From: JAQWRV01 sp045564915
GTDB lineage: Bacteria > Pseudomonadota > Alphaproteobacteria > Rhodospirillales > Rhodospirillaceae
Length of the DNA: 64,000 nt
Assembly: GCA_045564915.1 (NCBI GenBank)
Contig: JBJLGL010000011.1
Location: forward strand, 1-64,000
Direction of reading: 5' to 3'
Part shown: piece by piece, positions 1 to 9,162 of the stretch
How the letters are laid out: each line of letters starts with the position of its first letter
Position numbering within the stretch: the stretch's first letter is position 1
The notes under the pieces: generated by a model
Seen by the model: the letters and a program-made list of their open reading frames with translations, nothing else
Database searches by the model: none
Told to the model about the DNA's origin: nothing
Position numbers and translations under genes: made by a program

Positions 1-121
1 TCTTCATGTAGCCGCGGCGATTGCCCTGTTAACTTCACCGGCCATTGCTACAGAAATTTCCCTACAGGCTAAATCTATTTTTCGGGATTGCAGTGATTGT
101 CCTGAGATGGTGGTGATTCCC
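1..121 (+). repeat. direct repeat, copy A
   Basis: Bases 1-121 are identical to bases 930-1050 (offset 929). The tract covers the signal-peptide end and the RDCSDCPEMVVIP segment of the two tandem FGE-like genes. Identity stops abruptly at base 122 (C versus G at 1051), after which the genes are clearly diverged. The left end is the window edge, so the repeat may be longer. Confidence 0.95.
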
Positions 122-904
122 CCGGGGTCTTTTGTAATGGGTTATGACGGGGGGGTCAGTGAAGACCGCTATGAAGGCCCCCAACATACTGTCAACATCA
201 GCTACAGTTTTGCTTTTGGCTTACTTGAAATCACGACATCTCAGTTTCGCGAATTTGTAGATGAAACAGGTCACACAGCAGGTACAAACTGTAGTATGTG
301 GACAGGCAAAACAATTGAAAATATTGATGGTAATGATTGGCGCAATCCCGGATATGGTCGCCCACCTTTAGACGAGGATCCGGCCGCATGTCTTGATTGG
401 CATGATGCCAAGGCGTACGCAGCATGGCTTGCAGATAAAACTGGGCAGCTATACCGACTGCCGACTGAAGCAGAGTGGGAATACGTGGCTCATGGTGGTG
501 GCTCAACAACCTATGCCTGGGGTGAGGACCCGGACGGTGGGTGCGAGGTCGCAAACTACTATGACCAGTCTGCCGCTGGCCTTAGGCCGTGGGACACAGT
601 AGCTTGTAATGACGGAAACCCTATGGTTGCGCCTGTTGGTTCTCTATCACCCAACGCATTTGGTATTTACGATGTGATTGGCAATGTCTGGGAGTGGACT
701 GAAGATTGTCACGTAGTTCCTTACGGAGTGCAGCCCACCGATGGATCGGCGCATCAAGTTGCAGGGAGTTGTGAGAAGCGGGTTATGCGCGGGGGCGCTT
801 GGCATTCGCGCGCAACTTGGCAAAGGCCAACCTTTCGCGGAAGAGATCCAGAAGATTTTGTTACGCAAGTCTTTGGTATGCGCGTGGTAAGGGACTTAAG
901 GTAG
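1..904 (+). CDS. secreted FGE/SUMF1-like protein, copy 1 (5' partial)
   Basis: The reading frame is open from base 2, so the gene starts before the window; 300 codons are visible. The first residues are the end of a signal peptide (small and hydrophobic, ending SPAIA before TE). Then comes the RDCSDCPEMVVIP segment that opens many bacterial formylglycine-generating-enzyme-family (FGE-sulfatase) domains. Family marks follow: PTEAEWEYVA, GNVWEWTED, MRGGAW and a C-terminal FGMRVVRD. The copper-binding cysteine pair of true FGE, expected just after the RGG-x-W motif, is absent (RGGAWHSRA here), so sulfatase activation is unlikely. Such proteins often carry ligand-binding or other oxidative roles, and the actual function is unknown. 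The TAG stop overlaps the GTG start of the next paralogue by one base, which suggests translational coupling. Confidence 0.85.
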   Translation, partial: LHVAAAIALLTSPAIATEISLQAKSIFRDCSDCPEMVVIPPGSFVMGYDGGVSEDRYEGPQHTVNISYSFAFGLLEITTSQFREFVDETGHTAGTNCSMWTGKTIENIDGNDWRNPGYGRPPLDEDPAACLDWHDAKAYAAWLADKTGQLYRLPTEAEWEYVAHGGGSTTYAWGEDPDGGCEVANYYDQSAAGLRPWDTVACNDGNPMVAPVGSLSPNAFGIYDVIGNVWEWTEDCHVVPYGVQPTDGSAHQVAGSCEKRVMRGGAWHSRATWQRPTFRGRDPEDFVTQVFGMRVVRDLR

Positions 905-1836
905 TGCTGATTTCAAAGCGGAGCTCTTGTCTTCATGTAGCCGCGGCGATTGCCCTGTTAACTTCACCGGCCATTGCTACAGAAATTTCCCTACAGGCTA
1001 AATCTATTTTTCGGGATTGCAGTGATTGTCCTGAGATGGTGGTGATTCCCGCGGGAACTTTTGATATGGGTTATGACGGGGGTATTTCCGAAGACCGTTA
1101 TGATGGTCCGGTCCATCGGGTTAGTCTCGACTATGCATTTTCTCTTAGCCGTCACGAAATTACGACTGCTGAATTCCGGAGGTTCATTGGAGAGACTGGG
1201 CGCAGAACGCCTAACGACTGCCGTATCATTACTGAAGAAGGTATGCGTAATATTATGGGCCTTAGCTGGAGCAATCCAGGCTATGGCCGCCCTCCGATGG
1301 ATAACGAGCCGGTAGCTTGTATTACTTGGCCCGATGCAAAAGCCTATGTGAATTGGTTAGCGCAAAAAACAAGACAACCTTATCGTCTACCTACCGAGGC
1401 AGAATGGGAGTATGTTGCTAGTGATCGTAATAAACATACTTTTGCCTGGGGCGAGGACCCAGACGAAGGGTGTGTTTATGCAAATATATATGATCAATCT
1501 GGCAAGAATCCATTACGCCCCAATAAGCCCGTAAATTGTACCGACGGTTTTGCGATGGTCTCGCCGGTGGGGTCTTTTCCACCCAATAGCTTCGGTATTT
1601 ACGACATTATTGGCAATGTCTGGGAGTGGGTAGAAGACTGTTACGTAGCCCCATATGGTGATCAACCAGCGGATGGCAGCGCATATCTTCTAAAGGATGG
1701 CTGTACAGTGCGTAGTGTGCGTGGCGGATGCTGGTCTACTCAAACCCAACGTTTGCGGCCAACTTTTCGCGGTCGCGATGAAGAGACCCTCATCACCCAA
1801 GTGTTTGGGCTCCGCATTGCCCGGGATTTGCGCTAG
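904..1836 (+). CDS. secreted FGE/SUMF1-like protein, copy 2
   Basis: A full-length paralogue of the preceding gene, 310 aa if it starts at GTG 904. I chose this start because an AAGGGA motif lies about 10 bases upstream and it gives a clean signal peptide (LISKRSS, then a hydrophobic stretch ending SPAIA before TE). A longer reading from ATG 799 lies inside copy 1 and looks spurious. The FGE-sulfatase domain fills the mature protein: RDCSDCPEMVVIP at the N-terminus, PTEAEWEYVA, GNVWEWVED, VRGGCW and FGLRIARD at the end. RGGCW has a Cys at an unusual place, but the two-cysteine active site of FGE is not present. It is predicted to be periplasmic. The first 121 bases of overlap with copy 1 are identical, whereas the rest has diverged strongly. 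Substrate unknown. Confidence 0.85.
   Translation: MLISKRSSCLHVAAAIALLTSPAIATEISLQAKSIFRDCSDCPEMVVIPAGTFDMGYDGGISEDRYDGPVHRVSLDYAFSLSRHEITTAEFRRFIGETGRRTPNDCRIITEEGMRNIMGLSWSNPGYGRPPMDNEPVACITWPDAKAYVNWLAQKTRQPYRLPTEAEWEYVASDRNKHTFAWGEDPDEGCVYANIYDQSGKNPLRPNKPVNCTDGFAMVSPVGSFPPNSFGIYDIIGNVWEWVEDCYVAPYGDQPADGSAYLLKDGCTVRSVRGGCWSTQTQRLRPTFRGRDEETLITQVFGLRIARDLR
930..1050 (+). repeat. direct repeat, copy B
   Basis: The second copy of the 121-bp identical tract, inside the 5' end of the second FGE-like gene. A perfect tract next to diverged flanks is what recent gene conversion or unequal crossing-over between tandem paralogues leaves behind. An assembly artefact at the contig edge is the alternative. 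Confidence 0.95.
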
Positions 1837-1860
1837 GGGCGTCCGTATGAAGATGTTCAC

Positions 1861-2889
1861 GTGAAAGCTGCACTCCTCCATGGGCCTTCAGATCTAAAGA
1901 TTGTTGATATACGTAAACCAGAACCCGCGCCTGATGAAGTGATCGTTCGCGTGGTATGTTATGCCCCTTATGGGACCGACCTGGGTGCTTATCGCAATGA
2001 GGGCAGAAAATATATCAAGGCATACCCCGCTGGCATAGGCGCTGATTTTTCCGGCGTGATTACAGAAGTTGGGGATGCGGTATTGGGATTCGAGGCTGGA
2101 GACCGTGTTTCGGCACTCGCTATGGCTCACTGTGGGCTATGTCGCAATTGTAAGGCAGGGCGTACCAATCTCTGTCTTGATGAATCATTTCTCAACGCTG
2201 GGCGTCAGGTTTGTTGTCAAGTGTATGCCCCCGTTATGGCGCGCAAGTTGGCAAAATTACCCCGCACAGTTACCTTCGAAGATGCGGCGATGCTGGGTGG
2301 TATAGTCGATGCCCTTAACGCCTTCAAAATGATGAGGCCGCAAGTGGGCGAGACTATCGCGGTGGTTGGTGTTGGCGCTATGGGTTGGGGGGCTATTGGT
2401 GCGGCTAAGGCTGCTGGACTGGTCGTGATCGCTGTTGGCGGAACGGGCAAACGCTCAGATCTGGCTGGCACCATTGGCGCAGATCATTTGGTGCCTATCA
2501 CCAAACATGGAGAAGACGTAACAGACAAGATCTTGGCTCTCAGGCCAGAGGGTGTTGATTGCATAATAGAGACATCTGCCAGTAACTGGGGGGTGTCTCA
2601 ATGCTTTCCTATCATTGCGCCGGGTGGGCGGATTGCGCTCACTGGTGCGGCCGCTCCGCTGCCTATCACACCCTGGCAACTAGTTCATAAAGAAGTCGCA
2701 GTGTTCGGCGTTAGGGCAGGGCACCATCAGAGCTTGGCACTGAGGCTCATCGCCGATGGTAAGATTGATCTGAAACCGACCATTACGCACCACTTTCGAT
2801 TGGATGATGCGCCAGAAGCGTTCAAACTGTTGACTGGGCCGAAGTCTAAAGATGTGGGTCGAGTGATTATTAACATCACCGATGCCTGA
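1861..2889 (+). CDS. zinc-type medium-chain dehydrogenase/reductase
   Basis: 342 aa from a GTG start, 24 bases after the FGE-like pair. Medium-chain dehydrogenase/reductase (alcohol dehydrogenase) family: an N-terminal GroES-like domain, then a Rossmann NAD(P) domain with VVGVGAMGWG at about residues 168-177. The four-cysteine structural zinc loop is intact (Cys91, Cys94, Cys97, Cys105). The first catalytic-zinc ligand, usually Cys in a GxCGTD motif, is replaced by Tyr37 (APYGTD), and the usual GHE motif reads GADFSG. The catalytic zinc is therefore probably lost, and the enzyme may act as a zinc-independent reductase. Substrate unknown. It probably forms a co-directional unit with the cupin gene downstream. 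Confidence 0.85.
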   Translation: MKAALLHGPSDLKIVDIRKPEPAPDEVIVRVVCYAPYGTDLGAYRNEGRKYIKAYPAGIGADFSGVITEVGDAVLGFEAGDRVSALAMAHCGLCRNCKAGRTNLCLDESFLNAGRQVCCQVYAPVMARKLAKLPRTVTFEDAAMLGGIVDALNAFKMMRPQVGETIAVVGVGAMGWGAIGAAKAAGLVVIAVGGTGKRSDLAGTIGADHLVPITKHGEDVTDKILALRPEGVDCIIETSASNWGVSQCFPIIAPGGRIALTGAAAPLPITPWQLVHKEVAVFGVRAGHHQSLALRLIADGKIDLKPTITHHFRLDDAPEAFKLLTGPKSKDVGRVIINITDA

Positions 2890-2989
2890 GAATGGAGTTC
2901 AGCAATGAAAACTGCCGTTACTGGTTCGAAAGATGGTTGTATTATGCTAACATGAACACCCTTAGAATTCTGAGAATGGGAGTACAACT

Positions 2990-3727
2990 ATGCGACCTCA
3001 TCTTTCTCACGTGGATGGCGAGGCCTTGCCTTGGGAGGAAATCCTCAACACAGGAGCGGAACGCAAGCAGCTAAGCATCGACCCCGACACTGGATCGGAT
3101 ACCTCATTTGTGCGGATACCTAAGGGCTGGCGAGGGCCAGCAGGAGCCCATTATCACAGCGGTTTCGAAGAGGCACTGATTCTGTCCGGCGATGTTGACC
3201 TTAATGGTAATGACCTTCTGGTTGAAGGTTCTTACTTGTACCGGCCGGGTGGTATTGTGCATGGCTGGGTTGATCATTCGCCGAGCGGCTCAGATATTAT
3301 TATCAAGATGGGTCGGGCCACAGATCTTATTTCCGTCGGCGAACCAAAACATGATCACGAGTACGATTATCCTGGCAAACGGGTTGATGATGGCCGGCCG
3401 CACATCATTCATCTAAAGACTAATGAGCAGGGCTGGGAGCATTGGCCCGGAGCACCTGAAGGTGTTGAGAAGAAACGGCTTAGCTTAGACGAATTTAATG
3501 GTGCAGAAACTTTTTTGGTCCGAATATCCCCTAATTATAAAGATACTCTTGAACTCGATCCATCCAGCACGTGGGAATGGATTGTTCTCGAGGGATCAAT
3601 ATCGCTAGCAGACACCACTAAATTCGAGCGTCTTGGTTACAGCCACCGTCCGGCAGGCAGCGAAGATACCGTGATTACATCCAGCCATGGCGGCTGCACT
3701 ATGTTGATGTGGTCGGCCCCAACCTAG
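2990..3727 (+). CDS. bicupin (DUF4437/ChrR-like cupin)
   Basis: 245 aa. The ATG at 2990 is preceded by a GGGAG ribosome-binding site about 7 bases upstream. The first cupin barrel has the classical motif 1 (HYHSGFEEALILSG, metal ligands probably His, His, Glu) and motif 2 (RPGGIVHG, giving the last His). The C-terminal half is a second, degenerate cupin-like barrel without a clear His set. The architecture resembles small two-domain cupins of the DUF4437 or anti-sigma ChrR type, which may be metal-dependent dioxygenases, isomerases or sensors. No signal peptide, so probably cytoplasmic. A related bicupin lies at 30395-31252. Reaction unknown. Confidence 0.75.
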   Translation: MRPHLSHVDGEALPWEEILNTGAERKQLSIDPDTGSDTSFVRIPKGWRGPAGAHYHSGFEEALILSGDVDLNGNDLLVEGSYLYRPGGIVHGWVDHSPSGSDIIIKMGRATDLISVGEPKHDHEYDYPGKRVDDGRPHIIHLKTNEQGWEHWPGAPEGVEKKRLSLDEFNGAETFLVRISPNYKDTLELDPSSTWEWIVLEGSISLADTTKFERLGYSHRPAGSEDTVITSSHGGCTMLMWSAPT

Positions 3728-3974
3728 AGACGGCTAGTGCTTTGCAGACCGTCATTTTAAACTCTTCAGCAACAGTTCTTGCTAGGAACGCTCAATAGTT
3801 AAGTTCCAGAAAACTGACCATTCCTGGCTTTTGGTGAAGGAAAAAAGTGCCTAATAAATAGTTTATCTCTTGGCGTAACAAGACGGTTGTTTGTGCAGCG
3901 AGCAAAGTATTTCTTGCGGTCTCCAGATGAACGAGTCATTCTACAGTTAAAAGAGGCTTAGGGGGCTACTGGGG

Positions 3975-4766
3975 ATGGGACAGCAATCTTCTGTTCGTGC
4001 GCTTGAGCGTGGCCTAGATATTATTAGTCTGCTCAACCGCCATAATGGGCTAACTGTGACTCAAGTTGGCCAGCTTACAAATCTGCCCAGACCTACCGCG
4101 TTTCGCCTACTCCGGACGCTAGAGTCCCTCGGCTACTTGTTTCGGGACACGCAAGATAAGAAGTATCGTCTTACAGCGCAGGTCCGCACACTGTCGCATG
4201 GCTACGACCAAGAAGAATGGATACCGAAGGTTGCAACTCCAATCATGTCAGAGCTATGCAAGAAGATTTTGTGGCCTATAGCGCTGGGAACGGTGAGTGG
4301 GTCGAATGTACTTATCCGGAACACTACGGATGAAATAAGTCCCTTTGCTATTCGCCGCCATCGCGGCGGTTTCAATATCCCGTTGCTAAGTACAGCTTCA
4401 GGTGCAGTCTACCTAGCTAACTGTGATCCGCATAAACGAGATGAGTTGATAACCTTTGCGCTTTCGCAAGATCCTGATGCCTTGTCCCGTAATGGCACGA
4501 ATATTGATATTTTTAAGCGCTCTTTGGAATCCATTAGGGCTGAGGGGTATGCTTGTATGCGGGTGGTTGAAGCTAATCACAATGCGCTTGCCGCGCCGGT
4601 CATCCTTAATGGTGAAATCTTTGCTACCGTGTCAGCCCGTTTCTACACATCAGCAATGTCACTTCAGCAAGCGGCCGAGCGATATTCCAAAGATATGATT
4701 GAAGCTGCAGACCGTATGGGCAGAGAGATCGGCATCTGGAGTTCGAGTCTGCCTGATAAAATGTGA
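3975..4766 (+). CDS. IclR-family transcriptional regulator
   Basis: 263 aa from ATG 3975. The N-terminal winged helix-turn-helix spans about residues 6-66 (ALERGLDIISLLN, then LTVTQVGQLTNLPRPTAFRLL). The C-terminal two-thirds is the IclR effector-binding domain (GTVSGSNVLIRN, LSTASGAVYLAN, EANHNALAAPV). IclR proteins usually control nearby catabolic or transport genes and bind small organic acids. Candidate targets are the upstream dehydrogenase-cupin unit or the convergent MFS gene, whose stop codon is only two bases from this one. The 247 bases upstream hold a poor GACGG/CCGTC stem (3729-3753), and I found no convincing operator. Confidence 0.9.
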   Translation: MGQQSSVRALERGLDIISLLNRHNGLTVTQVGQLTNLPRPTAFRLLRTLESLGYLFRDTQDKKYRLTAQVRTLSHGYDQEEWIPKVATPIMSELCKKILWPIALGTVSGSNVLIRNTTDEISPFAIRRHRGGFNIPLLSTASGAVYLANCDPHKRDELITFALSQDPDALSRNGTNIDIFKRSLESIRAEGYACMRVVEANHNALAAPVILNGEIFATVSARFYTSAMSLQQAAERYSKDMIEAADRMGREIGIWSSSLPDKM

Positions 4767-4768
4767 CT

Positions 4769-6007
4769 TCAGGTTGTAGTATGCCCGTCTGTGTCCTGTG
4801 GGAAGGGTAGATGGAAGGTCAAAAAAAGAAAAAATAAAGAGGAAAAACCCGCAATTAGCATGCTAGTTTGCGGAGTTGTAAGCGTTGCGACCATTCCCCA
4901 AAACGGGCTTCCTGCCGCATAGCCTAGCATGAGAGTCATATTCAGTATGGCTATCCCCCGACCACGAAGTTCGTTGGGTAGAATGAACTGTGCTGAAATT
5001 TGCAGGGCAGACATGACAAAAAACCATGCAGTCCCGCAGATTAAGAGAATAACTCCCATCAGAATAGAGTGGCTAGTTGTAGATAGAAGTCCCAGCGTAA
5101 TGGCGTGGGCAAAGATGGCGTAGAACACAATAGTATTTCTGTCATATCTGCTTGCAAGGCGTGGATAGTTTATAGCGCCTACAATGGCTCCCATGCCAAA
5201 ACAGCCAAATACCAGGCCGTAATCAGCGGAATTTGGAACGAGCATTGGCATCATCGCGATAACGATCGATGTAACCGTAAAGAAAAGTCCTCCCCGTATC
5301 AGTATGTTTCGGAACTGTGCAGATTGCCTTGCGAAGACGAAGCCTGTTCCGATAGCCCTCACAAATCCTTCTCTTGATCTGTCCGCTGCTTGTGGTGCGC
5401 GCCGCCACCAAAATAACACGCACAGCAAGATCACGTATGTGCCGGCATTTATCCCAATGATAGCTGCCCCACCAATAAGTGGCAGCAATACACCAGCGAT
5501 ACCAGGGCCCAAAACGCGAGCTCCATTATTCGCTATACTGTACAAACTTACAGCATAGGGGACATTCTTAATGCCAACCAACTCTGGTACGATAGATGAT
5601 TGTGTCGGCTGATTGAGAGCGAATCCTATCGCTAGTAATGCTGATAGGGCAAGCAACATGGTAGGTTCCGTTTTGCCGAGGAGAATAAGCAGGGCCAGAA
5701 AGGCAGCCGCAAACATCATCCATAAATTGGCAAGAATAAGCATACGGCGTCTGTCGAAAGTGTCAGCTAAAGTGCCAGCAGCGACAATCAATAGTACGGT
5801 CGGAAGGAAATAGGCAGTCTGCACCAAAGAAACCAAGAATGGATCACCGTTCGTCCAGTCCTTCATCAACCATGCCGCGGTGATGGTTTGCATCCAATAG
5901 CCTAAATTAGACAAGCAAATACCAATCCAAATAGCGCGAAATAATGGCATACGAAGGAGAGACCAGACGCTCTTAGGTTTTTCTTCTTGAGTACGGGTTG
6001 TGGTCAA
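4769..6007 (-). CDS. MFS transporter, EntS/MFS_3 type
   Basis: 412 aa. The start is a TTG at 6007, preceded by TTAGGA about 8 bases upstream. The next ATG (codon 20) would remove part of the conserved N-terminal SLLRMPLFRAIWIG segment. About 12 hydrophobic segments. Family marks are SNLGYWMQTITAAWLM near the N-terminus and the DTFDRRRML loop after TM2 (the variant of the MFS D-R-x-G-R-R motif seen in the MFS_3 enterobactin-exporter-like group), plus SSIVPELVG. This family typically exports siderophores, drugs or metabolites. It is divergent from the Tat amine oxidase operon across a 176-bp shared upstream region, so both may answer to the same signal. Substrate unknown. Confidence 0.85.
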   Translation of the reverse strand: MTTTRTQEEKPKSVWSLLRMPLFRAIWIGICLSNLGYWMQTITAAWLMKDWTNGDPFLVSLVQTAYFLPTVLLIVAAGTLADTFDRRRMLILANLWMMFAAAFLALLILLGKTEPTMLLALSALLAIGFALNQPTQSSIVPELVGIKNVPYAVSLYSIANNGARVLGPGIAGVLLPLIGGAAIIGINAGTYVILLCVLFWWRRAPQAADRSREGFVRAIGTGFVFARQSAQFRNILIRGGLFFTVTSIVIAMMPMLVPNSADYGLVFGCFGMGAIVGAINYPRLASRYDRNTIVFYAIFAHAITLGLLSTTSHSILMGVILLICGTAWFFVMSALQISAQFILPNELRGRGIAILNMTLMLGYAAGSPFWGMVATLTTPQTSMLIAGFSSLFFLFLTFHLPFPQDTDGHTTT

Positions 6008-6183
6008 AGGTGCTGTCCTAACGGCGCGTTTCTTCTGCAGACAACATCTATGAGATGCCCGTGCATATAGATGTATAAGCTATGACCACTTAGTGAGCAC
6101 CTAGTTTGATACTCTCTGTTGCATAAAGCTCGAGCGCTGGATGATGATACTAGCCGATCTAATATTGCAGGGATTAAAATCAC

Positions 6184-7647
6184 ATGACTTTAGGCCGCAA
6201 ACCTTCCCGCCGAACTATTCTTAAGGGTGCCTCCGTTGCTGCTGTAGGACCATTGGGATTAAGGCCCGCTAGAGCAGCAGAAAAATCTGATGTGATTATA
6301 ATGGGGGCTGGTTTTTCGGGCCTGAAGGCCGCAATGCTTTTGGCTGACGAGGGCCTCTCGGTAACAGTACTTGAGGCTAATAACAGGGTTGGTGGCCGTG
6401 CCTTCACGGCCGATCACGTTTATGGAAAGCCTGAATTTGGTGCATCTCAGATTGGGCCATACTACGCACGTGTGCGTGATATGGCGCAGAGGCTGAACGT
6501 CGAGTTGGCGGCCGGTTCCAATGTCAATGCGCCATATACCTTCGCCATTGGTGATACATTAATTAAGAAAGAAGATTGGGCCAGCCATAATCTTAACAAA
6601 ACAGTAGGAGATGAGCGCGTCGTATTGCCCTCAGCTATGCAGAGTTTTTACATGAGCCGTCACAATCCACTTGAAGGGTTTGATGACTGGCTCGAGCCGG
6701 ATGCTGCTAAGTTTGATATACCTCTTGGTAACTGGCTTTTGGAAAAGGGTATATCTAAACAGGCACTTAAACTGGTCAATGAGGGGTTAATTGCACCAGA
6801 CATCTGGAATGTTTCTCTTCTTACGCTAATGCAGGAAGCAACCCGCGGAAGATTAATGTCAGGCGCTGGTGATGCAAAAGGCAAGGATCGGTTTGAGCAG
6901 TTTGCCCTGGCAAGTGCTCGCGTTGTCGGCGGTACGTCGCGTTTGCCCGAAGCTATGGCTCGCTATCTTGGAGATTCGGTCTTGCTTGAGAAAATTGTTA
7001 CATCCATCGATATGACTGATAGCGGTGTTGATGTGTTGTGTCTCGATGGGACACGTTATCAAGCTGACTTTGCCATTGCCGCCATACCGTTTGGCCCTTT
7101 CCGGCGGATTTCTGTCTCACCCTCTCTTGAGGGAGAGCAGGCTGCAGCTGTTCGGCACATGCCCTATGCGACTAATACGCAGGTCCATATGCGATTAAAG
7201 GGTACGCCATTCTGGGAGCAAGATGGCATGGACGCGTCGCTATGGACTGACGGTGCCCTGAACATTGTGCGCCAGCCTTTCGGATATGACGGTTCCAGGG
7301 ATCGTCTACTTGCTGTCTGCGTTGGCAAGAAAGGCGAGCGCCTGGACCAACTGCCCCCCAAAGAGCGAGGAGAATTTGTTGTACGTGAAATTGAACGTCT
7401 GCGGCCGTCAACTAAAGGGAAGGTTGAGGTGACGGGCGTTCACTCTTGGCCGCAGTATAATTTTATATCGGGTTGTCGACATTCTTATGGTCCTGGCCAG
7501 GTTGCCCGTTTTGCCCACGCGATGATTAAACCGCATCATCGATTGCATTTTGCTGGCGAACATACCCGCCGCCTTGAAATTGGTATGGAGTCAGCTATGG
7601 AATCTGGTGAGCGCGCTGCTTTCGAAATTTTAGAACGTGCGGCTTAG
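6184..7647 (+). CDS. Tat-exported flavin amine oxidase, copy 1
   Basis: 487 aa. The N-terminus has a twin-arginine signal (SRRTILKG, Arg9-Arg10), a hydrophobic stretch and a probable cleavage after ARA at about residue 31. The FAD dinucleotide fold follows at once (GAGFSGLKAAMLLADEG, then VLEANNRVGGRAF to about residue 74). The C-terminal FAD motif of the monoamine oxidase family is HFAGEHTRRLEIGMESAMESGERAAFEIL. There is no Cys at the covalent-FAD position of mitochondrial MAO. The enzyme would fold with FAD in the cytoplasm and be exported to the periplasm, where it could oxidise amines or amino acids to imine, H2O2 and ammonia. Substrate unknown. First gene of a four-gene run of exported enzymes. 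Confidence 0.88.
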   Translation: MTLGRKPSRRTILKGASVAAVGPLGLRPARAAEKSDVIIMGAGFSGLKAAMLLADEGLSVTVLEANNRVGGRAFTADHVYGKPEFGASQIGPYYARVRDMAQRLNVELAAGSNVNAPYTFAIGDTLIKKEDWASHNLNKTVGDERVVLPSAMQSFYMSRHNPLEGFDDWLEPDAAKFDIPLGNWLLEKGISKQALKLVNEGLIAPDIWNVSLLTLMQEATRGRLMSGAGDAKGKDRFEQFALASARVVGGTSRLPEAMARYLGDSVLLEKIVTSIDMTDSGVDVLCLDGTRYQADFAIAAIPFGPFRRISVSPSLEGEQAAAVRHMPYATNTQVHMRLKGTPFWEQDGMDASLWTDGALNIVRQPFGYDGSRDRLLAVCVGKKGERLDQLPPKERGEFVVREIERLRPSTKGKVEVTGVHSWPQYNFISGCRHSYGPGQVARFAHAMIKPHHRLHFAGEHTRRLEIGMESAMESGERAAFEILERAA

Positions 7648-7674
7648 AAAAGCTATTGAACAAGGAAACAAGAA

Positions 7675-9150
7675 ATGGTGACTATACCAAAGAGTAATTT
7701 AGGCATTTCTCGCCGTACAACTCTTGGAACCCTAGGGTCTTCTGCTCTGGCAATGAGTTTTTCTAGGCGGGCATTCGCTTTTGAATCCGCTGATGTGATT
7801 GTTATTGGCGCTGGACTTGCCGGGCTAAACGCTGCTCTTAATCTGCAAGCCGAAGGTCTCAAGGTTATTGTTCTTGAAGCTGCGGATTATCTCGGCGGTC
7901 GGGTTCGCACGTTTGACCTTCCTCTTGGCCCAACCAACGCTGGGGGTGCGACGATTGGACCATATTACGCCAGAGTGCGTGACCTGGCCTACCGGCTAAA
8001 TGTGCCTCTTGTTCTCCCGCCCGCAAGAAGGTCTATGTCGAATTATGTCAACGGTTCTCTCGTTCCCTCAAGTGAGTGGGCAACTTCGAAAGCTAACAAA
8101 ACGAGTGGACGCGAGAGATCTGTCCAGCCGGGCGCCCTGGAATTCTTTTACTTGAATAACAATAATCCACTGCCAGATGTGGAAAGTTGGGTGGAAGCAG
8201 AACAGGCTAATTACGATGTGCCTCTCAAGGATTATCTCAAGAGTGTAGGTGCATCTGATGAGGCAATCAGGCTAATGAGCGTGACCATGAATGTCTTCGA
8301 TATCTCTACAGGGTCTGCTCTTTCCTATTTGCGTGACATCAAGCGCTTACAGTGGGGTATAGCCCAGTCGGACGATAATAACCGCTCGACATACGGCGCC
8401 AGCGCCGCAGACGGATTTGAATTCCATGAGATCGGAGGGGGCACACAACGGTTGACAGAAGCAATGGCAGCGGCATTGCAGTCAGATGTACGCATGAACC
8501 AGCCTGTACGGGCAATAGAGATGACGTCCGATGATATTCAGGTTGCAACATTTGACGGCAGCATTTTTAAGGGTAAATATGTCATATCTGCTATTCCATT
8601 TTCCGCTCTGCGCAAGATCGATGTGACGCCAGGGTTTGAAGGTTCTCAACAGGCTGCAATTCGATACTCTATGCACAATAATTCGCTAAGGGTATTTTTG
8701 GAGGCTACAGAGCCATTCTGGGAAAATGATACTGGCGACCCAGGCCTTTTCACCGACACTCCTATCGAGCGGGTTTTTGCTAGCACTAGTGAAAACGGAG
8801 CCTATTCACTGAATAGCTGGATCAATGGCAATGCAGCATACAGGTTGGATTCCTTGCCAACTGAGACCGTGGGCGAATTCGTAGTTGATACACTCGCGAG
8901 AATTCGCCCAGCGTCAAAGGGTAAAGTTAAAGTTATGAAGGTGCATTCTTGGGCTAAACATTCAGCCTCAGGCTGCTGTCGCCATATCTTCGAAGCAGGG
9001 CAGGTTGGGCAATGGGCTAATGTCATGGCTAAGCCTTGGGGCCGATTGCATTTAGCTGGCGAACAAACACGTAGCATTGAAAACGGTATGGAAGCTGCTG
9101 CGAAGTCTGGAGAGCGGGCAGCATTTGAAATTCTAGAGCGTACAGGCTAG
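7675..9150 (+). CDS. Tat-exported flavin amine oxidase, copy 2
   Basis: 491 aa, 27 bases after its paralogue. The Tat motif is ISRRTTLGTL (Arg13-Arg14), with the hydrophobic region ending near AFA. The FAD-binding motif GAGLAGLNAALNLQAEG and the VLEAADYLGGRVRT segment follow to about residue 80. The C-terminal motif HLAGEQTRSIENGMEAAAKSGERAAFEIL matches the copy 1 pattern. The two oxidases share the same layout (TIGPYYARVRDLAYRLNV here, QIGPYYARVRDMAQRLNV in copy 1) and clearly arose by tandem duplication. Two paralogues kept side by side could act on different substrates or pair as a heteromer, neither of which can be told from sequence alone. Confidence 0.88.
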   Translation: MVTIPKSNLGISRRTTLGTLGSSALAMSFSRRAFAFESADVIVIGAGLAGLNAALNLQAEGLKVIVLEAADYLGGRVRTFDLPLGPTNAGGATIGPYYARVRDLAYRLNVPLVLPPARRSMSNYVNGSLVPSSEWATSKANKTSGRERSVQPGALEFFYLNNNNPLPDVESWVEAEQANYDVPLKDYLKSVGASDEAIRLMSVTMNVFDISTGSALSYLRDIKRLQWGIAQSDDNNRSTYGASAADGFEFHEIGGGTQRLTEAMAAALQSDVRMNQPVRAIEMTSDDIQVATFDGSIFKGKYVISAIPFSALRKIDVTPGFEGSQQAAIRYSMHNNSLRVFLEATEPFWENDTGDPGLFTDTPIERVFASTSENGAYSLNSWINGNAAYRLDSLPTETVGEFVVDTLARIRPASKGKVKVMKVHSWAKHSASGCCRHIFEAGQVGQWANVMAKPWGRLHLAGEQTRSIENGMEAAAKSGERAAFEILERTG

Positions 9151-9162
9151 AGAGCAACAACA

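Noticed and set aside
799..903. Longer N-terminus for the second FGE-like gene starting at ATG 799
   Set aside because: It lies inside the first copy, reads as a basic, signal-less extension and has no good ribosome-binding site; GTG 904 gives a proper signal peptide.
3729..3753. GACGG/CCGTC stem after the first cupin gene as a terminator
   Set aside because: Five base pairs, a 15-base loop and only four Ts; too weak.
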